Positions 24,339-36,061 of a stretch of DNA of 64,000 nucleotides are shown here, piece by piece. This DNA is from Chaetorhynchus papuensis (Eukaryota > Chordata > Aves > Passeriformes > Rhipiduridae): assembly GCA_013396525.1 (NCBI GenBank), contig VWYX01000632.1, positions 154,825 to 218,824 of the forward strand. Reading direction: 5' to 3'. Below the pieces are notes generated by a model. It made no database searches and was not told where the DNA came from. It saw only the letters and a program-made list of their open reading frames with translations. Numbering within the stretch: position 1 is the first letter of the stretch; every line of letters begins with the position of its first letter. Made by a program: the position numbers and the translations under genes.

Positions 24339-27300
24339 TGATCCTTTCTCACAACTGACCTATTTCATATCTGCTGACACAGGGTTTGAATTTCTGCCAC
24401 TGGTACAAATTAATGAATAATTCGCCTTCTCAGAATTTGAAAAGACCATAAATTAACATGTAAATTAACTGGGCTTTAAAATATTCATTGGGAAATAACA
24501 ATAAACCAACAAAACTAAATTAAACTCCGATAAAGACAGGTATCTGGGGTAAAATCAAACTCTTTTTTCTTTCATTTAAAAAACTGGGAAATTCTTTCAG
24601 AAATGAAGTTACCCACTTTTAAATATACCCAAAATGCTTTCCTTCTACTTGGAATATTTTAAAGGCTTTTGAGAAACATGAAAAAAGGGAACTTGGAAAA
24701 GAAAATCTGCTTTCCCAAAGCAAAGGTTTAAATACCCAAAAAAATAAAAAAAAGACCATGTGAAGATGAATGAATATAGAGGTATTCACTAAAACTGCAA
24801 GAGAACTGTTTTTCATCATTCTTCTTACCTGATTTGCAGTATGGGTGAAAAGGAAGGTTTCCTATCTCATAAACTAACAGGTTGATCATGGATTAAAAAG
24901 TATTCAGGAGTGTTTGGTCTGTTGATCATGCTGTTCCTTTAAGGAGCTGAATGTCCTTTGGGATTGGTACCAGTTGCATCCTTCTTTTAGGTAAATCGCT
25001 TCAGATGACTGAGCATTCCCTGCCCCCATCCCACAAGGCTGGAAGTAGTTCTGCTTTTCTGAAAAGGTGTCCCTTGGTAGTTCCATTCTTTCCTATGGAA
25101 ACTTTTGACAGCTGGATCCTAGGGAAACCCAAGGTAGAAAAGCAGAAACAGGTATTGAAGCAGTAAAAGTATTGAGAAAAAAAATTAGGGAACAAATATT
25201 TTTTCTTATTTCTCTGCATTTTTAGGTCCAGAACTATTTTCAACAGTTCTGCAATAGGCAATGCAACCAGCTCTACTTGCTACAGAGAGAGATACTGTGT
25301 TTCTTCTTCTGGAGGTATGGTGGAGGGGATGCTTAATAGTTGCTGGAACAAATACCTTGGGTAGTGCCTGAAGAAAGAAAATCTTACTCTTTCCTAAGAT
25401 ATTATTTAGTATGAACTCAAGAAGACTTTAATTGAGTTCTCCTTTAGCCCTTCTTTTCACCTAAATACTGGAGAGAGAAAATTTTTTATATTTATCATTT
25501 GCTATTTGGACTTGGACTTACTTTAGGAAGCTAGTAATATCTGTAAAATCCACTGAATAGCTTCTTCTGACTACAGATCACAAGTTTAAGCTACTGGTAG
25601 TCCTTTGTAAGGCAGCTTGCAATCTCCTGAGCATACCAAGTAGCTCCAAGTAGGTAAGAGCTGAGGCCTGGTAAGAGAAGACAAATGGGTAGTCACTGAA
25701 AATAGGACATAAACAACTTCCATCCAGGGTGAGAGTTGTATGTAAAGAGAAGGAGAGAAGAAGTTGTTTTTCTTTCCAGAAGAACCACCAAATCCTTAAA
25801 AAGTCCCTAAAAGAATAAAAAAATCCCTAAGGTATGTAATCCCCTGAAGACTGTAGACAGACTCTCTTCTCTTTAAAAAGCCAGTCTAAATCTCCACACA
25901 TGTGTATGTGGTGGAAGCCATTTCCACAAACCCTTTTCATCAATATGATGCTTCATTATTTCAGAACACTGAATGTTAGAGTAAGCTTTAAGGATGTGGA
26001 CGTCAAATAAGTGTGCAGGAGCAAGATTGTTATGTGAGGATCACCTCAGTTAAGAACACAGATGCCTTTCTACTCACCTAATGGGTGACTTAATATAAGG
26101 CTGAAACTTGAAGTCAATACTTATTTTATAAATTAGTTGTATAAACCATTTTTTGTTGTATCAAAATTCATATATAAAGGAAAGTGCTTTAAGAAATGAT
26201 TTTACAATTTATCTATCATTAATTTTTTGTAAAAGGTTTTAATTCCATTCTGGACTGGATAAAGATCATAATTTTGCAAAATACGGTTCTGAGTTTCAGC
26301 TACAAACACATGGATAGTCAATTTAGTGATTTCCTTTTTTGCAGTCATTTCTTATGAATTCTGAGTCATAATAAAAAGCCTGGATTTCATGATCAGGAAC
26401 ATTAGTATAAAACCAGTAAGACATATGTATACCATTACAGCATTTAATCTTATTCACTCCAATCTTCCCTTTCTGTGTTTATTATTTGGTTTGGGGTTTA
26501 TCGATGCTTAAGTATAATGTCTTTTTAGTCACATAGCTTTTTATAATACATAATTGTCTGCTAATTTCTTAGCAAATGTTTATTTTGCACAGTTCAATAA
26601 TGGGTACTAATTTATTTAATCATAAAATGTTAATTTTAAAAACTAAGTAAATGCACTGTGATTATACAGCTATCACTTTAATTTCATAAATGCAATACAC
26701 GCACTGGTAAATATGTTATTCATTTAAATGCTGTATCTGATAGTATGAGAGGCTTTTATATATATATATATAAAATCAAAACGTGTGCACACTTTTATCA
26801 ACATAATGAAATCATACTTGAGAAGAAAAAGCTTTGGAAGGTAACACTTTCTAGTGGCAGTTGTATAAAAATTTGTTGATGCCTGATTATACAGAGAACC
26901 TATAGAGATAACTTGAAAGGGTGGCATAACAATTTTTAAAAATTGACTTTTCCTTTCCTTTTTAAACCTTATAAACCAAATCTGGAAAAGTGGAACAAGA
27001 AAAACCTTTTTTCAGTTATTTCACATGAAGTTCTATTGATTTATATAGGAGAGATTATAATTGCTGAGATTTGGCAATTGTAGCAAAATGGAAATTGATG
27101 TTCAATTGGGAAGAGATATCATGAAATGTATAAATTTCCACTTAGAAATTCTGTTACTGTCCCTAATCAGTGATGAATTTTAATTTCATAATTTTCTGCT
27201 TAACTAGATGATGTCCTATTCCAGAGAATGTCTTCCATGATGCTTGGATTTCTTACTAAACAATCCTTCTGTCATTTGTATGCAAACTTACAAATTCATA

Positions 27301-28635
27301 TAATTTAAAAAAAAATAGTATTTTCATTTTGTCTTGGTTTTTTTGAGGAAAAAAATGGCAAAGGGAAAGCCCCCCAGTTGTCCCAAATATTCCATGGAGC
27401 TTCATACAGTGTGTTTTCTTTACCTAAATTAAAATTTACTTTTGGCAGATTTTTGAACAATTCCCCTTAGAACTGTCTGCAGGAACTTTCTTAATCAGGG
27501 TACAGTACACTGTGTATGAAACTGAAATGGTGTGTATTTCTGGTTAAGAAAATACTAAGCAGGGGTGCTTAGAATGGGTAACCCAGTATGGTAATACATA
27601 TGTTTTAAAATTCAAGATGACAATAGCGTTGTTAGAGAAGCAGCTGGCTCTACATGACAACTTTAACAGAGCTATTAAAGCTGTCTTCCAGTTCCAGACC
27701 CTATAGCTGAAAAACTGTTATCTAGACCATTTTTTAATTTTAAAAGTCAGTTGGATCTACAAGTAGAAATGGGATCTCAGTGAAGATCTGATTTATTTTT
27801 CTGGCTCTGGGTTGAAAGTAGATGTCTTGGAAGGGAAGAAGGCAAAAGAAATAGCAAAGTGAAAAGCAAAAATACTCTACCAGTACTTGTAAAGCAAACT
27901 GTTTTTACTGCCTTAGATTCAGAGCAAAAGTGCAAAACATCAGGCTATTTTCTTCCTGAAATATTTTAAACAAATGTCATGCTCTTTAGGGATCCCAGTG
28001 CAAGCACATTTGCAAGTAAAAATTCCTCTATAGGCATAAAATAATATTTTAAAATGAAAACAATTTAAATTGTTCTTCTGGCTCTCAGGAATAATTTTTA
28101 AGGTACTTCATCCCCTCCATACATAAGGAGACCTTATGACTATAAGGGATCTATGGGGTAATTGCCCATTCCATTGTAAAGCAATGCAACATGCATAAAT
28201 ATCTGTAGTAAAAATTGTGTGGATTTGTTCGTTCTTTTTGATTTTATCCTTTTTAGACATCTTCAAATTCTCCCTAATATATATTTCAGTATGTGGTCTA
28301 GTTCCATCTGTGTTTCTTCAAAGTGAATTTACACCCAACTACAGCTCTTACTGTGTGATGAAATGGCCTGGAACACTAAACCAGACCTTTCTCTACCCAT
28401 AAGATGAATTATACTGTTATTTATCACTTTTATGTATTACAGGCACTTCACTCTGGCACTTGCATTCTGGTCTAAATTGGTTTTATCCATATGCTAGTAG
28501 GAGTGTGACTTGTCAGACTTCTACAACTGCTAGAATTAGAAATTATGAGAAGAGAGATAATGTATATTATATCTTTTGAGGCACATATATTATTTCTGGC
28601 AATGCCCCTTAAAATTTGAACAAGGATTTTATGTG
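24339..28635. other. AT-rich sequence without recognised genes
   Basis: No gene or transposon was recognised. There is a short TA dinucleotide run at 26757-26773. The overlapping frames around 24904-25261 lie on opposite strands and are mutually exclusive; none shows a family signature. Confidence 0.55.
26757..26773. repeat. (TA)n run
   Basis: A short dinucleotide run of about eight TA units, flanked by TTT and AAA. Confidence 0.85.
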
Positions 28636-28695
28636 TTTAAGGATGGAAAAGGCCTCTCAAGATCATCTAGTCCAATCACTCCTTGTGCTTCTTTT
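28636..28695 (-). mobile_element. Short antisense CR1 tail fragment
   Basis: On the plus strand, AAGGATGGAAAAGGCC followed by TCTCAAGATCATCTAGTCCAA and a CACTCC remnant matches the reverse complement of the CR1 3' tail just inside its terminal repeat. The terminal 8-bp repeats themselves are not recognisable upstream. Only about 60 bases are preserved. Confidence 0.7.
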
Positions 28696-31600
28696 TTACG
28701 ATTCTATCTTATACTTTCTTATGTTATGCAGAAAAATCCAGCAATCATGAGTTCATTATTTAGCTCTGCTTCTATTCCCAATGCAGATGTAGTGCAAGAG
28801 TCACATGCTAACCCAAATTTTGCGCTATTCATTTTTTCTCCAGCCTTGCAGTGAAGATGTATTATGTTAGCATAATAAATGGATGACAGTACACTTTATA
28901 TAAGAAATTTTCTGTTACTTATTCTTTTATTAAGTCCATTCCTCTGCAGAAAAAGAGTCTTTTTTTCGGTTCTTAAACATTTTTCTTGTCAGAATGAATT
29001 GAGTGAAACGTCACACAGTCAAATGCATACATACTGTCTTGGTTAAGTCTCCTTTGTGTTCATCCCTCTGGGATGATTATTTCTGCACTGTTAATGCATA
29101 GATGAAAAGCTGTCCTGACTAACATCCAAGATAACCTGCTGGGTGCCGTATGAGACCCATATATTAAGTTGGCTAATAATAAAGGCGAAGCACATAGGTT
29201 TTGACAGACAGAAAACTGAGACTCCTAGGGAGGAAGTACTTAAAGGATTCTGCTAGGCTTATACTATACCAGTGGGGGGTTGTGTAATTTTTGATTTAGC
29301 ATAGCAATATTTGTAGGGGGCTTTTTTGGTTTTGGTTTGGTTTGGTTATTTTTGTTAGGTTTATGCTAGTATGACAATGTTTGTGGGTATTTTTAATAAA
29401 AGAAAAAAGTCTCCATAGAACTTAAACTTTGTAATTATACACATTATTGTCACAAGTGAAAATAATAATTTCAAAAAATGGCCAGATGAAATAATTCCGT
29501 TTGTAAACTCACAAAAGCTTCAATAGCCTGTAGAACTGACATTCTGTTATGTAACTTGACTTTTTCTATTTAATTTTGTCACTAAATTAAGTATTTAAAT
29601 TATTAGATTTTTCACAAAGTGACTAAAATTATTATTGTAGATATACTGTGAAATCTAGTAATACAGTCTTTCACATTACTTGACTACTTACAGAATATTT
29701 AATATAGTAACTAATCAGTTTTTAACCTTAGCAGTTGCCTTATATCAGAACATAAAGATTAAATAAATGGAGAAGAAAATGCTCATATTTTGTATTTATA
29801 AGTCATAAGACAAATAGACTAAAAATGTGACAATTCTTGCAGCTGCAGTTATTTGTAATACATTCAAGAGAGGAGGGTTAAAAGAAAGTCATTCAGTACT
29901 GTTTACTCATCTCAGAACTAACTATTGCTTAAGACTGATCAAAGTTTTTTAATTAGGTTCAGAGAATAACGTTAGAAAAAGTACGTCAAGTGTGCAAATT
30001 GCATAATTGTAAAATAAGAGCATTGTGTTACTGTTGGCAATATTTAAAAGGAAAAAAAGGATAGAAACCAACATTGTAAATTAAAATTGTAAATTAAAAT
30101 CAGGACTGAAAATTATTTGCTAAAAAAGCAATTCTTGAGCACATCATGCCTTCTACCTATCATGGATTCTTTTACAGCACTATATTGAAGGGATTTTATA
30201 CAGCTATGATATTGAAATATAAGAAGTCACAACTCAAGAAAACACCTGCTTTATCCTGTATCAGCATACATTGTCAAGACAATATATTTAGCTACAGAAA
30301 ATTAACTTCTGACTTCAATATGATACTATTTTAAAATATAATGCACAATTATAAAAAGGAGGCTATGGGGGTCTCCTATCTTTCTGTCTGCAAAGGCAGA
30401 AAAATATGGTCTTATGTAAGAAATGATTGCATATTTTTACAGCAAAATGATTATATTGATAAGCAGTCTGTGGATTAAGATACCTTAGAGTGCAAAACTG
30501 CACTAGAAGCAGTTCAATTTCTGTCTGACTTCTTGCATCTGAATGAAGAACATAAATTATGTCTTCATTTTTAATGTCCTTTCATGTCAGCAAATGAAAA
30601 TAAAATGGAATCTGCCTGTAAAGTAACCCAAGAACTAAGTCTTTTATGACTTTATTATCAGTCTATTACATTGGCAACTAAATAACAAAGTCAGAACTCT
30701 GTCATATGTATCAAGCATCCATTAAAGGTATGTGATGAGACGGCAATATTCATAGACTGGGTTCTAAGAATTTGTTTCAACAAGCTCATCATTGCTGTTC
30801 ATCATTCTGAAATAAACTATGCCATATGCCACTTTCCTTTTACAGGAAAATAAGTAAAAAATTGCCCATTTTATTAAATGATTGCTTTCACATTGTGGCC
30901 ATAATGCATACAAGTTTAAGATACCATGGAAACTTTTTTCCTTTTATTAAAAGTGTCCAAAAATATTGTCATACAAACCACAGCTCTCGGTATTCATTGT
31001 TCTTTCTCAAAACTCAATTGGTCTATCACCTAGATGTTTGTTAAAATAACTGGTTTTCTGTGCCTAAAGCTTCTCCAAATAATTCCAATTCCAATATCAT
31101 ATAAGATCAATACACAACTGTTCAAGCATTAGAGTACTTGTACATATTCAGCCAAAATCACAGAGTTCTTCAGCCATAATAAAGTATTCCTTCATCACAA
31201 GAGATCTTGAGCTTCTCTTTTATTTATGTAATCAAAATATTTCTGAGAGATGCGAAAAGGCTCTAGGATAACTCGCTCTTATGAAGAAAAATAAAATGAA
31301 AATAATATGAATATAGTCCATGCACTATGCAACTAGTAATCACAAATAACCAGGAATGACAGGAATTCCTGCAATCATGCTCAAACCTATATGCATTCAC
31401 AATCAAATTTATGTCAGAAAAAGCAAGATCATCCAGGTGAAAATACTCAAGCCAAAGAATGCAGAGAGGCAATTGATAGCAGTTCGAATTTTGATATATG
31501 AATTATTTTGTTAGTAGAGATTTTGCTGCTCTGTTGTTTTCCCAATTTATTCTTTTAAAATATTTAAATTTAAAACCTTTGCCTTTCCAGTATATTATTG

Positions 31601-33287
31601 ATTTAATTGATAATTACAGCATGATAGCTAACATGAGATCTTTTTCTTCACTGCAGATATATATTACAAGTGTAACATTTGTAAACGTATGTTTCCTTCT
31701 GGAATTAATAGATCTCAACAGACTGATGGAACATCTTTTTCCCCTCTCTGAAAAAAAAAAAAAAAAGACAAAAATTAAAGGAAAAGTAAACTTAAGAGAC
31801 CACACCTCAGTTAGAGCCCATATTTTTTCTTCATTCATGGTCACCAATTCAAGAGTCAGGACCAGGAGAAAATGGAGGGTTTCCTGCTTTTTGGAAGCAG
31901 AGGCACAATGGGATAACATTATTTCTTAATTTAGTGATGCTGTTATGGGTATTTACCAAAATGTTTCACATTTGTCAAATACATTTTGAATTCATACTTT
32001 GGTAATTGTAGGGAGGATGAAAAGAGTGGAGTTCTTTTTATCTTGTTCTTTTGATTAATCTTATTTTCCATATAGCATGATTTTTACATTTCCATTTCTG
32101 TAGTACACTTATTTCAATTCTTTTCCATCGTATCAAAACCCTCAGATCCTTAATGACTCATAACCACTGGCCCATAATACTAGTAAATTTTACATGAGAA
32201 AATGAGTTTTGTCCCAGTAGTACAACACTTGAGAACAAGCTGTATTAACTGCACTGAAAAAAACAAAAGCCAAACAGGTCCCAAGATCCAGTAGTAGAAA
32301 AATTTTTTCTGAAGGTTTTTTCTTTATTACTCATGGTTAAACTTTACTTTTCAATGCTGTCACCTGTGATAAATTATTGATTCTTTCTATTAAAAAGGCA
32401 TGCTTCACTGCTGCACATTCTTGTTTTGTAAAATAGCTGTTAATTAGTTCATGCGAATAAAACAGATTTAATAGAGGACCAAAAAAAAAAAAAAAAAAGA
32501 GAACCAGAAAAATGAAACCCACAACATTTGTGATATTTGTGATAGTCAGTTAGAAGGCACATTTTCTTAAAACTGGTGAGGCCATTCAATTTTGTTATCT
32601 GGATATAAATTCTGGTCTCTCTACAAATGCTTTATCTTTGGAGACAAGCAGCAAGAGTAATTGTTTGGTTGTCTTCTTCTGCAAATTTAAGTCCACCATG
32701 TACATTCAGAGAGTTATTTATCAAAGCAATTCTTGTGCTAAGGTGAGCTATCATGGATTAGCTACTATATAATTAGTATCACAGATTATAGATGTGTATT
32801 TTGACACGAGGTGCTCATGAGTAAAATGTCCTGTTGCTCAAAACCATTGAGTCTGAGAAGGCCCAGCTTTAAGGGTACAAGTTATTTTAGATTAAAGACA
32901 AGAAATAAATCTACATTAGCACTGCTGTGACAAGAGGGAAATGGCTGTGGTTCACTCTGCTGTGGGGCACTCTATTGGTACCAGTGTACATACACGCTGT
33001 GTTACTACTGCCGAAGAAATTACTACTGGTGTCTGGACATGAGTACACATTGGTGTGAGACCTTGTGTCCACCCTGGGTTGCAGATATTGCTCCTGCACA
33101 TGACCTCAGTCAAAGTATTGTCACACTCCTTTCACACTCAAATGAATGTCATATGAATCCACATTTACACAGAATTTATTTTTCACTGAAACCAACCCTT
33201 CCTAGACTTTAAATATAGGCAGACACAGACAGAGGTCCTTGTCCTCCATCAAGGAGGAAATTGGGCAAAAAATCTAGGATGTCATCA
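28696..33287. other. AT-rich sequence without recognised genes
   Basis: No gene was recognised. It holds a T/G-rich tract (29305-29370), a pure A run near 31749-31764, and another A run near 32479-32497. The longest gap-free open frame of the window, 143 codons at 31498-31929, lies here. It includes the A run as polylysine and has no recognisable domain, so I treat it as chance. Confidence 0.55.
29305..29370. repeat. T/G-rich tract with TTTGG units
   Basis: Repeated TTTTGGTTTTGG/TTTGG units on the plus strand, similar to the other T/G tracts. The G runs are mostly two bases, so stable quadruplex potential is weak. Confidence 0.6.
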
Positions 33288-33356
33288 TGGATGGATAAGG
33301 ACCCACTGAGTCAACCCAGAGTGAAAAAAGCAGTTTTCAGGAGGTGGAAACAAGGG
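33288..33356 (+). pseudogene. CR1 ORF2 linker-region fragment
   Basis: In one frame these 69 bases read W-M-D-K-D-P-L then VKKAVFRRWKQG, followed at once by a stop (TAG at 33357). CR1 ORF2 proteins carry a similar 'WM-KEL, then K-K, then WKQG' stretch between endonuclease and reverse transcriptase, so I read this as a short internal CR1 fragment on the plus strand. Flanking codons do not extend the match clearly. This is more tentative than the tail matches because it rests on about 20 residues. Confidence 0.45.
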
Positions 33357-36034
33357 TAGATGGTATATATATTATATAATAATGTATAACAAAAATATGC
33401 TTCCTTTAATGATTGTCAAATGGATAAACAATTGGAGTAACAATTCAGAGAGTGGTTCTCTGGCACTGGGAAAGACTTTCAAAAAGAGAATAAATACTAT
33501 TCTCTTTTGTGTTTCTTTGTTGCTTTTTTCTCCAAACATCAGAGCAGAAGATAACAATGTCTATGAATTTTTCTATATGGGTTTTATTGGTTTACAGTTT
33601 GTGGCAATATAATCCATATTTAATTCAAAAATTAACAGGTTGCACGTGCGCTATTGCCAAAGCTTAATATGACTTGATGTTGCTTACTTGAAAATATTTC
33701 TACAATTGTGTTGCATTTGTGATAAAAATGAGAAATAGAAAAATTTCCTTTCCAGACAGGTTTTTTTAAATACTCATATGGGTTTTTATAGGTGATCACA
33801 ATTGACTGGCAAAAAATGTGGCAAATTACATTCTACTTAATAAAGCACCAGAAAAAAAAATCCAGTATACTTTGTGATATATTGAAGCAGCCAGTCTTTT
33901 TAGCAGTTTTTTGGAGGGCTACAAAAGTATATTTTCAGAAAGGAGCCTTTTTCCATATCTGAACAGGTAAAAGGAAAACTGGAAGTATTAGTATATTCCA
34001 GAAGAGAAGAGTGTGACAATAATCTTAAAAAGATAGGTCAAAACCCAATGAAAGCTAAAAATTCACAATTAAATTTACCCAAAGGAGTTTTCTGTGCTAA
34101 AGTCAATTAAAGCAATATTAAAGCAGAGAAAAATATGAGACCAAGGAGAAATTAAGTGGTGGTGAAGTTAGATGATTAAGGCTATTATTTAAGTTTGGGG
34201 AAGACAAAGCAAATGTGAAAACAGTATTTGAGGTCAAAAAATAATTAACAGTAGGAAGATGGGATGGGATGCAGAAAGAGAGCTAAAAGGAATGGGGGTA
34301 AAGCAGGTGCGATCCAAGGGAGATATAAAGAGATAGGGTGGGTGTTTTTAAAATAAGTCTCAGTGCAGATTTACAGCTCTATGATTGCGGATGGAAATGA
34401 GAAACAAAGGAAAGAAGGATTGAAGGAGAAATTAAAACCTATAGGGAAAAAAAGTGAAATTGTTTGCAGTATAAGAAACAGGATTTTGCTGATTAAACAT
34501 TAACTGTTGTTTTGTTTCTTTTGTGGGTTTGTTTGGTTTTGTTGTGGTTTTGTGGATGGTTTTGGTTTGATTTGGGGGTTTAGTGTATTTGTTTTGTTTC
34601 TGGTTTTTTGGGTGCTTTGTTTTTTCTTCCCAGGAGTATTCATTTTCTTCTGCTCCTTTTTTACAATAAAATCTTGGAAGCTGGAAACTAGCTTCTCATT
34701 CAGAGAGCATCTTGTTTTTTCCTCTTAAGCAACAATGATTTTTGTTTCTCTTCTACTTATTTCTTTTTTTTAAATTCTTCTCACTCTTTGGGGCATAAGC
34801 CAACATAGTTTTCCCTTATTCTCTGCCACTCTCATCAATGATGCAATTATATGCTATGAACGTGGCTCCAAAACAAGCTTTTTTAGGAAAACTTGCCAGC
34901 ATAGAGAACATAAACTATGCAGCTCAACAGCAATTGGGCACAAATGCAGTAGATCCATACATAAATTATGGCTATTGTTTGTTTGCTTTTTACTTTCTTG
35001 GCAACAATATATTGATTAACAAACAGCGACTAGCAAGAGATTATAAAAAATTAAAGGAACACAACATAGCCTATTGTTCATCTCAGACCCCATTTAAACT
35101 AATTTATACATGGTTTTAATAAAGTAAAATAATTTGAAAGATTTCATATTTGTAGTTTCTAAGTATTAGTTCTAATTTACTAGGAAAAAAACCCCTTCCG
35201 TGTAACATTGTAAAACTGTTCTTTCAATTGAACAGCCTACTAGAAAGAAATGGGAAACTGTTTTGTTTGCTTTTTTTTTCTCTCAGGTATCTACTGTTGT
35301 TCCTGATTATAATCTTTTCCATGAATGCAGAAAATTGCATGTACAGTTTATTTCCAGCTAGTACTAAGATATAATTTTAATCTTCTTCCCAGTATATAGT
35401 TGTGTACCAGTATAATTTACGCTTTAAAAGAAATACATTTTAAAATTTTAAAATGGTATCTTTCATTCACTTGTTCATGTATTAAATGTTTGCAGACTAC
35501 ATCCACAATAGAATTTAAATGTAATAATGTTCTGCAAAGATGGGAGTGAAATTAAGTTTTCATCCTTTTCAGACTGCAGAAGTAATAGAAAAATGAAGAA
35601 AGAAAATAATGAGAACATTCTATATGTATTTAGAGACAGAAAACATACATTCACTTCTAAAAAATATAAAACCCACTGAAACTCCTATCGGCAAACTATC
35701 TAAATCAAAAGATAGGGTGGAAAAAGCATGTATTGATATTCAAAATAGAAAGAAAAGGAAAACATAGTATGGTGCTCTTTCAGTCAGAAAATCTGGGTTT
35801 ATTTTCAGTAGAAATCAGTAACTAGGAAAAAGGAACTCCTTAGTTCCTAGCATATGTTATACACACCAGCCATGTCCCATCTCCCTAACAGAACAAGGCT
35901 CAGGAAACTAAAAGTTTTCTCACACTGATTAATATGGATACAGACAAAAAGGTGAGATGCTCCAAATATAGCTGACTAGAAAAAAAAAATTCATAGATAG
36001 AACAGGAACCTGAAATTCTCTGAAGAGTGAGTTG
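33357..36034. other. AT-rich sequence without recognised genes
   Basis: No gene was recognised. A purine-rich block (34130-34480) and a T/G-rich tract (34500-34625) are the only compositional features. A CACGTG core sits in GCACGTGCGC at about 33642, isolated from any promoter evidence. Confidence 0.55.
34500..34625. repeat. Long T/G-rich low-complexity tract
   Basis: About 125 bases on the plus strand are almost free of A and C, built from TTTGT, TTTGG and GTTTTGTGG-like units. A 73-codon frame through it is phenylalanine/glycine/tryptophan-rich and artefactual. This is the longest of the T/G tracts. Confidence 0.7.
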
Positions 36035-36061
36035 GCAACGCATTATTAATTTTTGCGTTGC
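36035..36061. repeat. CpG-containing perfect hairpin
   Basis: The arms GCAACGCA (36035-36042) and TGCGTTGC (36054-36061) are exact reverse complements separated by 11 AT-rich bases. Each arm keeps a CpG, which is unusual in this CpG-depleted background. No neighbouring element explains it. Confidence 0.85.

Noticed and set aside
31498..31929. 143-codon open frame, the longest without N
   Set aside because: It contains a polylysine run from an A tract, shows no domain or conserved motif, overlaps a 101-codon frame on the other strand, and has no splice or promoter context. In 64 kb of AT-rich DNA a frame this long can arise by chance.
34507..34728. Hydrophobic 73-codon protein, membrane-like
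   Set aside because: Its phenylalanine-, glycine- and tryptophan-rich sequence is what a T/G tract encodes by default.
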